Shown here: piece by piece, positions 17,278 to 24,425 of the stretch | How the letters are laid out: every line of letters begins with the position of its first letter | How positions within the stretch are numbered: the first letter of the stretch is position 1 | Translations under genes and position numbers: made by a program | Notes under the pieces: generated by a model | Told to the model about the DNA's origin: nothing | Database searches by the model: none | Seen by the model: the letters and a program-made list of their open reading frames with translations, nothing else | NCBI GenBank assembly: GCA_041916775.1 | Contig: JAYRYZ010000001.1 | Coordinates: 434,001-498,000 of the forward strand | Origin: UBA2357 sp041916775 | Lineage (GTDB): Bacteria; Pseudomonadota; Gammaproteobacteria; Burkholderiales; Rhodocyclaceae | Direction of reading: 5' to 3' | Length of the DNA: 64,000 bases

Positions 17278-18273
17278 ATGGCGATCTATCGCTGCAACAA
17301 ATGCGGCTTCATCGAGGAAGTGGCCGCGGAGTCAATCGGCACACAACGCGCATGCCCGCATTGCGGTTATGTCAATGTCACTCACGACACCTTGCTCTTC
17401 ATTTCCAAGGTGCTCGAACGCTACTTTGCCCTGCTGAACGCGTCGCGCCGGGAGAGCGCCGAACACAAGGGGGTGGCGGCGACGCCGGCCGCATCCCGGA
17501 TCGACCTGCGCGGGCTGGATCTGCACAACACCAAGCTCATCGCCACCGATGTCCAGCACGGCCCGATCCACGACTGGTTCGCATCGCGCAATGTGACGAT
17601 ACGTCCGAAACTCGGCGCGGTGGACACCACCGGTTTTTTCGACGAGATTGCCGTCGCGATCGGGGATGACTACGAACTGCACCGCGCGCTGATCGATCAG
17701 ATCCGCCATGCCCAGACGCGCAACTACACCTCGGTGAACGTCAATCTCTCCAAGCGCAGCCAGAAGGAGCAGCAACTGCTCACCGCCTTCTGCCGACAAC
17801 TGTACGACTACTCCTTCGTGTCGAAGTACTTCTACCAGAAGGTGGAAAAGGTCGTCCGGCTGAATCTCCAGGCGTCCCAGCCCATCAGGGACTTCTTTGC
17901 CGGAGAATGGCTGGAGTGGTTCGCCTTGATGAAGGTGCTGGGCACGATGCAGTCGGCCGGGGGCAGCTCTGCCTGCGCACGCAGCCTCGAGGTGGTGTTT
18001 GCGAACGAGGATCTCCACGAGCTGGATGTGTTCGGCCTGATCGGTGGCCGCACGCCGGTCTGCGTGGAGTGCAAGACCGGCGAGTTTCGCCCCTACATCG
18101 ACCGCTACGACACCCTCAGGAAGCGCCTCGGCCTGTCGCGTACCCAGTTCGTGATCTGCGTGGCCGGGCTCACGGACGAACAGGCTACCGGCCTCAGCGC
18201 CATGTACGACCTCACCTTCGTCAATCAGGGTACGCTGGCAGTCCACCTTTCACAGCTCTCGACCCTGGCCTGA
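17278..18273 (+). CDS. Zinc-ribbon protein with C-terminal PD-(D/E)XK (DUF1887/Card1-like) nuclease fold
   Basis: 331 residues, function unknown. The N-terminus is a zinc ribbon C6-X2-C9-X16-C26-X2-C29. Residues about 35-200 are a mostly helical region I do not recognise. The C-terminus reads like a restriction-endonuclease fold: E210-W-L-E213-W in a helix, then H-E248-L-D250-V-F, then V-E264-C-K266, giving the E...D...ExK active-site layout, followed by a basic helix and a strand (FVICVAGLTDEQA). This layout resembles the nuclease domain of Card1/Can2-type CRISPR ancillary proteins, but no CARF domain is evident. GGAG lies upstream. Neighbours are a K+ channel pair on the same strand. It could be a defence or DNA/RNA-repair nuclease. 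Confidence 0.6.
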   Translation: MAIYRCNKCGFIEEVAAESIGTQRACPHCGYVNVTHDTLLFISKVLERYFALLNASRRESAEHKGVAATPAASRIDLRGLDLHNTKLIATDVQHGPIHDWFASRNVTIRPKLGAVDTTGFFDEIAVAIGDDYELHRALIDQIRHAQTRNYTSVNVNLSKRSQKEQQLLTAFCRQLYDYSFVSKYFYQKVEKVVRLNLQASQPIRDFFAGEWLEWFALMKVLGTMQSAGGSSACARSLEVVFANEDLHELDVFGLIGGRTPVCVECKTGEFRPYIDRYDTLRKRLGLSRTQFVICVAGLTDEQATGLSAMYDLTFVNQGTLAVHLSQLSTLA

Positions 18274-18383
18274 ACCCGGCGGGAGTCAGGCGCAGGGCTG
18301 TTTTCTTTACGTGATCTTTACTTCGATCCTGCGAGAATCGCTCCTGTCTGAATCCCCGGGAGATTGCCCTCGCGGCGTCTTGC

Positions 18384-19712
18384 ATGAGAACAGCGCTTCA
18401 TCCCAGTCGGACAGTCGCGCTTGCGTTCATGGCAGCGATTGCTGCCGGTACCGTGTTGTTGATGTTACCGGCTGCACGCGCCGACGGCCTGGCAGCGCCG
18501 TTGCTGACGGCCTTCTTCACGGCTGTATCGGCGGTATGCGTGACCGGACTGGTCGTCGTCGATACCGGCACCTACTGGTCCGGGCTCGGGCAGGTGGTCA
18601 TCATGCTGCTCTTCCAACTCGGTGGATTCGGGATGATGACCGCAGCGACGGTGCTGGGTCTGATGGTCAACCGCTCGCTGCGGCTACGCACCAAGCTCAT
18701 CAGCCAGGTCGAGACGCACTCGCTTGGTCTGGGCGATATCGGTAGCGTCGCCCGCCTGGTGCTTGGCGTCACCCTGTTCGTTGAGCTGATGGTGTTCTGT
18801 GCGCTGACGCTCAGACTGCATCTCGCTTACGACCTGCCTCTTGGAATGGCCGCCTGGAGCGGGGTGTTTCATGCGGTCTCGGCGTTCAACAATGCGGGTT
18901 TCTCGATCCACGCGGACAGCCTGGTCAGATATGCCTCCGACGTGATGATGCTGATGCCCGTCATGATCGCAATCGTCATCGGTGGGATCGGCTTTCCGGT
19001 GCTGCACGACCTGCGGCAGAAGCGGCACGATCCGAGGCACTGGTCGCTGCATACCAAGCTCACGTTGGTGGGCAGCGGCATACTGCTGCTCGGTGGCTTC
19101 GTCATCCTTCTGGTCTTCGAGTGGTCGAACGAGGCCACGCTGGGGCTCATGAGCATTTCGGACAAGATGCTGTCTGCGGCGTTTGCAACGGTTTCGGCAC
19201 GAACGGCCGGGTTCAACTCGATCGATATCGGAGCACTCACGCACGAGAGCTGGGCGCTGCACTACTTGTTGATGTTCGTGGGCGGCGGGAGCGCAGGGAC
19301 GGCGGGTGGGGTCAAGGTCGGCACGGTGGCGATCCTGATCCTGATGGTCATTGCCGAGATTCGCGGCCGCAGTGACAGCGAGGCTTTCGGTCGGCGGGTC
19401 AGCCAGTCGGCGCAGCGTCAGGCGATCACCGTACTGGTTCTCGGCAGCGCGGTCGTGGCTTTCTCGACGATTGCGATTCTTCGTGTCACGGACCTGCCCA
19501 CGGACAAGGTCATCTTCGAGGTCATCTCCGCATTCGGCACGGTGGGTCTATCCACCGACATCACGGCGGACCTGCCCCCGTTCGGGCAAGTCGTGCTCGC
19601 GCTGCTGATGTTCGCAGGGCGGGTGGGCACCATCACCCTGGCAGCGTCGCTTGCGATGGGCGAAAGACGCATGCCCTACCGCTATGCAGAGGAGCATCCC
19701 ATTGTTGGCTAG
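18384..19712 (+). CDS. TrkH/KtrB-type potassium channel subunit
   Basis: 442 residues with about eight to ten membrane segments and four pore-loop repeats typical of the Trk/Ktr/HKT family: SAVCVTGL, SAFNNAGFS, SARTAGFNS and SAFGTVGLSTD. The length and the lack of an N-terminal extension favour the KtrB type. The start lacks a clear Shine-Dalgarno (a GGGAGA lies about 25 bp upstream). It overlaps the regulatory subunit gene, so the two form a K+ uptake channel gated by a cytoplasmic RCK ring. Confidence 0.92.
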   Translation: MRTALHPSRTVALAFMAAIAAGTVLLMLPAARADGLAAPLLTAFFTAVSAVCVTGLVVVDTGTYWSGLGQVVIMLLFQLGGFGMMTAATVLGLMVNRSLRLRTKLISQVETHSLGLGDIGSVARLVLGVTLFVELMVFCALTLRLHLAYDLPLGMAAWSGVFHAVSAFNNAGFSIHADSLVRYASDVMMLMPVMIAIVIGGIGFPVLHDLRQKRHDPRHWSLHTKLTLVGSGILLLGGFVILLVFEWSNEATLGLMSISDKMLSAAFATVSARTAGFNSIDIGALTHESWALHYLLMFVGGGSAGTAGGVKVGTVAILILMVIAEIRGRSDSEAFGRRVSQSAQRQAITVLVLGSAVVAFSTIAILRVTDLPTDKVIFEVISAFGTVGLSTDITADLPPFGQVVLALLMFAGRVGTITLAASLAMGERRMPYRYAEEHPIVG

Positions 19713-20391
19713 ACTCTTTACCGAACAGTTCGCCTTTTCCAGGGGCGACAGCGTGGTCGTGATCGGTCTGGGACGCTTCGGGCGCTCCGTCGGTCAATCC
19801 TTGATGCGCCTCGGTCATGATGTCATGGGCATCGACCGCGACGAAACCCTGGTACGCGAGTGGGCCGACCTGCTCACCCATGCGGTGCAGGCCGACTCGA
19901 CCAACACGGCGATCATGCGCCAGCTTGGCGTCGCCGATTTCTCGCATGCGATCGTTGCCATAGGCACCGATCTTGCGGCGAGTCTGATGACCTTGATGAC
20001 GCTCACCGAACTCGGGATCAAGGACATCTGGGTCAAGGCGCTGACGAACGAGCATGGCCAGATCGCCGAGCGCATCGGCGCCCACCATGTGGTCTATCCA
20101 GAGGCCGACATGGGCGAGCGGGTCGCTCATCTCATCACCGGGCGCATGATGGACTTCATCGAATTCGATGACGGGTTTGCAATTGCCAAGATTCGGGCGC
20201 CGAAGGTCACGCATCACCGTGCTCTCGCAGAGTCCCGCATACGCGAGGTCTTCGGCGTGACGGTTGTCGGCGTCAAGCGCACTCACGAGGATTTCCAGCA
20301 CGCAACCGCTCAGACCGTGATCGTCCCTGACGACCTGCTCGTCGTGTCCGGGCCGACCCGCAAGATCGAGCTCTTCGCCGGCAACAAGTGA
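19702..20391 (+). CDS. KtrA/TrkA-type RCK subunit of potassium channel
   Basis: 229 residues if the TTG at 19702 is the start, supported by AGAGGAG at 19688-19694; an ATG at 19684 or 19651 would lie deeper inside the upstream gene. It has an N-terminal Rossmann (RCK_N) domain with the nucleotide-binding G-L-G-R-F-G motif and downstream acidic GIDRDE, and a C-terminal RCK_C domain (residues about 145-225). It binds NAD(H)/ATP/ADP and gates the adjacent KtrB-like channel. There is an 11-bp overlap with the channel gene. Confidence 0.9.
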   Translation: MLARLFTEQFAFSRGDSVVVIGLGRFGRSVGQSLMRLGHDVMGIDRDETLVREWADLLTHAVQADSTNTAIMRQLGVADFSHAIVAIGTDLAASLMTLMTLTELGIKDIWVKALTNEHGQIAERIGAHHVVYPEADMGERVAHLITGRMMDFIEFDDGFAIAKIRAPKVTHHRALAESRIREVFGVTVVGVKRTHEDFQHATAQTVIVPDDLLVVSGPTRKIELFAGNK

Positions 20392-20435
20392 CGCCCTGCA
20401 GGAATTTTCCTGGTCGTCCGGCGCCGATAAGCTGC

Positions 20436-20441
20436 TACAAT
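20436..20441 (+). promoter_or_regulatory. -10 element of the SRP RNA gene
   Basis: TACAAT followed by the GC-rich discriminator CCGCGCC. The expected start falls at about 20449-20450, where the RNA stem begins. A near-identical sequence precedes dnaX (24413-24425). Confidence 0.5.
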
Positions 20442-20449
20442 CCGCGCCG

Positions 20450-20547
<98 letters not shown>

Positions 20548-20624
20548 CCCCGAATACGCGAAGGGCGCAAACATCGGTCGGCATCAATGCCATCGAAACC
20601 GGTGTGCGAACCGGTTGGAGCGCC

Positions 20625-21053
20625 TTACTCTGGCACCCGTCCGAACGCTTCAACCGCTGTGGCCAGTTGCTGCGTCACGGCCATCAACTCTCGAACAAGC
20701 GCCTCATCCACGTCGAAGCTGCCCTCGTACTCGGCAAGGTTTCGCTTGTTGTGGCACAGATCGAGCACACGCCATTTTGCCGGCGGAAAACCAGCCGTGT
20801 GCGCCAGGGCCTGGAATACCAGATAGCGGTTTTCGGACCGATAGCCATGCCAGCGCAACGCAGCGAGCGCCAAGGCATGCGCGGCGTTGTAGGCTAGATC
20901 GAAGGCACTTTCCAGGCCCAGTGTAGGCGTCGCGGCATCGAGCAGCTTGCGCTTTGCGGATCGGACCAACCCGTCGAACTCGGTCTGGCTTGGGGGCTCG
21001 ACCTTCAGCCCGCCTTTGCTGACCTTCGCAAGGTTATCCAGCGGGGAGCTCAT
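20625..21053 (-). CDS. HEPN-domain protein (toxin-like partner of MNT)
   Basis: 142 residues, all-helical, with the HEPN-type signature HNKRNLAEYEG near the C-terminal third (an R-x4-Y/H-like motif). Its stop lies beyond the SRP RNA and its start overlaps the end of the MNT gene by 20 bp, the usual two-gene HEPN/MNT layout. HEPN proteins are often ribonucleases neutralised by adenylylation from the MNT partner. Whether this pair is a toxin-antitoxin unit or a stand-alone regulator cannot be told from sequence. Confidence 0.72.
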   Translation of the reverse strand: MSSPLDNLAKVSKGGLKVEPPSQTEFDGLVRSAKRKLLDAATPTLGLESAFDLAYNAAHALALAALRWHGYRSENRYLVFQALAHTAGFPPAKWRVLDLCHNKRNLAEYEGSFDVDEALVRELMAVTQQLATAVEAFGRVPE

Positions 21054-21636
21054 GCTCGGTACCTATCAGGAAAATCTTCGGCTGCGAGAGCACACGCAGA
21101 ACGAAACTGTTCTCGGTGCGGACCTTCTCGGCCAGCGCGGCGGGGGTATAGAGCGTCGGGTTCACCTTGCGCCCGAGCACCTGCTCTGCCTCGGCCAGGC
21201 GCTCGAACAGATCGGCGTAGCCGAGCGTCTCGGTGACCACCATCAGATCGATGTCGCTCGTTGCGGTGTCGGTGCCTTTGGCCACCGAGCCGTACACGAA
21301 CGCAAGCGCGATGCGATCGGCAACCGCGTTGAGGGCGGTGCGCAGAACATCGGCCAAGCCCAGGGTCTTCATCACGATGCCCCGCAATTCGGCAAAGATG
21401 GGCGCAGCGGCGTTGGCCTGGTAGTGCTTCTGGTTGCCGATCGGCGTGACCGTCACCAGGTCGGCCGAGACCAGCTTTTCGAGCTCGCGCTGCAAGGCAC
21501 CACGCCCGGTGCCGGTCAGACGGAGCAGCTCATTCCCGTAGAACGAGCGATCGGGCCGGCCAAACAGAACTGCCAACAGGCGTTGCTGTAGACCAGAAAA
21601 CAGCGCATCAGCGACTGAACATTCAATCATCCCCAT
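21034..21636 (-). CDS. wHTH-MNT nucleotidyltransferase (antitoxin-like)
   Basis: From the ATG at 21636 the product is 200 residues (an ATG at 21630 is two codons on; an upstream ATG at 21675 would run through the promoter). The N-terminal winged helix-turn-helix (about 10-75: LLAVLFGRPDRSFYGNELLRLTGTGRGALQRELEKL) is followed by a minimal nucleotidyltransferase domain with the GSVAKG...SDIDLMVV motif. It is expected to adenylylate the adjacent HEPN protein and, through the wHTH, to repress its own promoter. Transcript and start codon may coincide, giving a leaderless message. Confidence 0.78.
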   Translation of the reverse strand: MGMIECSVADALFSGLQQRLLAVLFGRPDRSFYGNELLRLTGTGRGALQRELEKLVSADLVTVTPIGNQKHYQANAAAPIFAELRGIVMKTLGLADVLRTALNAVADRIALAFVYGSVAKGTDTATSDIDLMVVTETLGYADLFERLAEAEQVLGRKVNPTLYTPAALAEKVRTENSFVLRVLSQPKIFLIGTEHELPAG

Positions 21637-21672
21637 AACGGGGATTATAGTCCCAAAATCAGGGGTCAAATA
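21631..21672 (-). promoter_or_regulatory. MNT/HEPN promoter with overlapping operator, probably leaderless
   Basis: On the minus strand a perfect TATAAT (21649-21644) is followed seven bases later by the ATG at 21636. ATCCCC-GTTA-TGGGGAT forms an inverted repeat across the start. A weak TTGACC-like -35 lies near 21670. The geometry predicts a transcript starting at or within one base of the ATG. Confidence 0.55.
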
Positions 21673-21744
21673 CACATCATCAGTCTGGTCTGCCTCATAT
21701 CAGAACGCAAGCACTCGGATGACGAGCATACGACCGGGCAACAC

Positions 21745-22626
21745 TCACAACACCGCATCCATCAGCATCATCCCGACAAAGCCTGCGATGAGCCCGGTGG
21801 TGGCGAGGGTTTCGTGGCCGCGGCGGTGGGATTCGGGGATGATCTCGTGGCTGACGACGAAGAGCATCGCGCCTGCGGCACCCGCCAGCCCCCAGGGCAG
21901 GATTGCGGTGGAGAGGCCGACCAGCGACGAACCGGCGAGGGCTGAGAGCGGCTCGATCAGGCCAGAGAGGGCTGCGACGGCGAAAGCGAAGAGGCGCTTG
22001 TGGCCGGCGCTGGCGAGCGCGATCGCGACGATCAGGCCCTCCGGAACGTTCTGCAGCGAGATGCCGGTGGCGACGGCGTTGCCGGTTCCGTTGCCGTTGG
22101 CTGCGACGCCGATCGCGAGGCCCTCGGGGATGTTGTGCACCGCGATCGCGAAGACGAACAACCACACCGCAGCGCTGGTGCGCGAGGCGCCCGGCTGGTG
22201 GGTGTGCGGCAACATGCGGTCCATCGCGAGCAAGAGGGCGGCGCCGATGCCGATACCGGCGGCGACCAGGCCGGCAGCGTGGGCATCGGAGGCGCCCAGC
22301 GCGCGGGCGGCGTCGAAGGCGGGGAGCAGCAGCGAGAACACCGCCGCGGCGAGCATCACGCCGGCGCCGAAGCCGAGCAGCGTGCCCTGCACACGCGCCG
22401 AGATGCGCTGCATGAGCACCACCGGGAGCGCGCCGAGCGCGGTTGCGAGCGCGGCCATGCCGCCACCCGTGAGCGCCTCGCGCCAAGCGCTGCCGGCAAG
22501 GCTTTGCATGAACTGGTTGCCGAGCAGCGCGAGGCCGAGGAGGGCGATGCCCCAGCCGGCGAGCGCACGCGTGAGACCCGCGACGTTGGCGGGCTGGTGA
22601 TGAATGCGGGCGATTCTTGCAACCAT
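21745..22626 (-). CDS. ZIP-family metal transporter
   Basis: 293 residues with about eight membrane helices. AGGAGG precedes the ATG at 22626. Helix IV carries the ZIP signature HNIPEGLAIG and helix V carries QNVPEGLIVA, the metal-binding His/Glu pairs. A His-containing loop (PHTHQPG) lies before helix IV. It probably imports Zn(II) or related divalent metals. An inverted repeat ATTTCA-TAGT-TGAAAT at 22702-22717 lies about 80 bp upstream and could be an operator. Confidence 0.9.
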   Translation of the reverse strand: MVARIARIHHQPANVAGLTRALAGWGIALLGLALLGNQFMQSLAGSAWREALTGGGMAALATALGALPVVLMQRISARVQGTLLGFGAGVMLAAAVFSLLLPAFDAARALGASDAHAAGLVAAGIGIGAALLLAMDRMLPHTHQPGASRTSAAVWLFVFAIAVHNIPEGLAIGVAANGNGTGNAVATGISLQNVPEGLIVAIALASAGHKRLFAFAVAALSGLIEPLSALAGSSLVGLSTAILPWGLAGAAGAMLFVVSHEIIPESHRRGHETLATTGLIAGFVGMMLMDAVL

Positions 22627-22798
22627 GTTGCACCTCCTGTGCCATCAGGATGCGATTGGCGCATCCGGGACTGTGTCATTGCGTACAGTCTGGCAGGGGG
22701 GATTTCATAGTTGAAATTGATCTTTTGAAACGGCGTGATTGATGTTGGCGATCGCCAGGCTGGGTGGATCCCGCCGGACGATCGACAGGTGGGTGTGT

Positions 22799-24094
22799 TC
22801 AGAGGAGCTTCATCGCACGGGCGGCCTCGCTGAGCTCGGCGCGGAAATCCGGGTGGGCGATGCCGATCAGCGCGCGTGCGCGCTGGCTCGCGGTTTTGCC
22901 GCGCAGTTGGGCGACACCGTACTCCGTGACCACATAGTTGATGTCGTTCTTGCTGGTGGTGACATGGGTGCCGGGCGAGAGCACGGGCGCGATGCGCGAG
23001 ACGGCACCGTCCTTGGCGGTTGAGGGCAGCACGATGAAGGCCTTGCCGTCGCGCGAGCGATTGGCGGCGCGCACGAAATCGACCTGGCCGCCGGTGCCGG
23101 AATACGGGGTCGAGCCCAGGCTTTCGGAGCCGCACTGACCGAGGAGATCGATCTGCAGCGTGGCGTTGATCGCGCACAGCTTGTCGTTCTGCGCGGCAAT
23201 CCAGGGGTCGTTGGTGAACTCCACCGGGTGCATCTCGAGCATCGGGTTGCGATGCAGGAAGCGATAAAGCTTCGCCGAACCCAGCGCGAAGGTCGCGACC
23301 ATCTTGCCCGGCATGAAGGTCTTGCGGCGGTTGGTGACTGCACCGCTCTCGACCAGCGAAAGGATGCCGTCGCCGATCATCTCGGTGTGAATGCCGAGGT
23401 CACGCTTGTGCTGCAACTGCATCACCACCGCGTCCGGGATGCCGCCGTAGCCGATCTGCAGGGTGGAACCGTCCTCGATCAGGTCGGCGACGTACTTGCC
23501 GATGGCCTCCTGCACCGGACCGATCGCCGGCAGGCCGACTTCCGCCAGCGGCTCGTTGCTTTCCACCAGCCCCGCGACCTGCGAGATGTGGACATGGCAG
23601 TTGCCATTGGCGAAGGGCACGGCCGGATTCACTTCCAGCAGGATCACCCGCGCCTTGCGGATCGCCGCCATGGTGTAGTCCGGCGCGAGCGACAGCGAGA
23701 AATAACCGTGCTCGTCCATCGGTGAGGCCATGCTCATCACCACGTCGGCCGGCGACAGCCCGCGGTCGATCAGCGCCGGCAGTTCCGAGAAATACGCCGG
23801 GATGTAATCCACCCAGCCCGCCTGGCCGCCCGGGCGGGTGGCGCCACCGAAGAAGTAGGCATCATGACGGATGTTGGCGCGCGTTGCCGGGTCGATGTAC
23901 GCGAACTTGCGCAGCGGCAGGATCTGGCTCACGGCGACATCGTTCATTGTGTGGCGCCGCTCAGACAGCGCGTGCAGGAGCGCCGGTGGCTCGCCCACGC
24001 CGGTGGGTACGACGACCGTGTCACCGTCCCGCACCATCCCGGCCGCATCGGCTGCGGTCATTCTTTTCTGTTCGTACATTCCCTGCGTGTTCAT
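22799..24094 (-). CDS. Acetyl-CoA hydrolase/CoA-transferase family protein
   Basis: 431 residues covering the whole Cat1/AbfT-type fold. Visible features are the N-terminal DGDTVVVPTGVGEPPALLHAL, the GYGGIPDAV loop, the probable catalytic glutamate in S-E-S-L-G-S-T-P-Y-S-G-T-G-G-Q, and the C-terminal VTEYGVAQLRGKT. It transfers CoA between acetyl-CoA or related thioesters and short-chain carboxylates, or hydrolyses acetyl-CoA; sequence alone does not fix the substrate. It is on the same strand as the ZIP gene but 172 bp apart. Confidence 0.88.
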   Translation of the reverse strand: MNTQGMYEQKRMTAADAAGMVRDGDTVVVPTGVGEPPALLHALSERRHTMNDVAVSQILPLRKFAYIDPATRANIRHDAYFFGGATRPGGQAGWVDYIPAYFSELPALIDRGLSPADVVMSMASPMDEHGYFSLSLAPDYTMAAIRKARVILLEVNPAVPFANGNCHVHISQVAGLVESNEPLAEVGLPAIGPVQEAIGKYVADLIEDGSTLQIGYGGIPDAVVMQLQHKRDLGIHTEMIGDGILSLVESGAVTNRRKTFMPGKMVATFALGSAKLYRFLHRNPMLEMHPVEFTNDPWIAAQNDKLCAINATLQIDLLGQCGSESLGSTPYSGTGGQVDFVRAANRSRDGKAFIVLPSTAKDGAVSRIAPVLSPGTHVTTSKNDINYVVTEYGVAQLRGKTASQRARALIGIAHPDFRAELSEAARAMKLL

Positions 24095-24425
24095 TGTCGA
24101 CCTCGTGCTGGTTTCCTGGCCGGGCCGTGTTCACGTCCGGCCCGGCGGCTTGCTCCGCATTTCACGTGCGGCGGCAGGATTCTAGCCTGAAGCCGGGGAA
24201 TGACAATTGGGCTGGATCAAGGACGCGGCAGATGCAAGAATGCCGTCAGCACCGCCCGCCAAGTTGACCTTGCAAGGGCGCGCCCTTGAATTCGCATGAG
24301 AAAGTCCGCTGCGCCGCTTTCCGATTCCAGGTGAGGGGCTGCCAGCGAGCGGGAAGTTGCTTTCGCGATGCAAGCGCGTGTGGATCTGCGGAAGCCGCCG
24401 ATAGGCCTCTGGTAGAATCCGCGCC
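24095..24425. promoter_or_regulatory. 331-bp divergent region CoA-transferase/dnaX
   Basis: No gene is seen. It holds a half-conserved FNR-like site TTGGG-CTGG-ATCAA at 24207-24220. It also holds a perfect 16-bp palindrome CAAGGGCGCGCCCTTG at 24273-24288, placed between TTGACC (24264-24269) and TGAATT (24287-24292). A TAGAAT -10 lies at 24413-24418, so close to the dnaX ATG that a leaderless dnaX message is possible. Confidence 0.45.
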
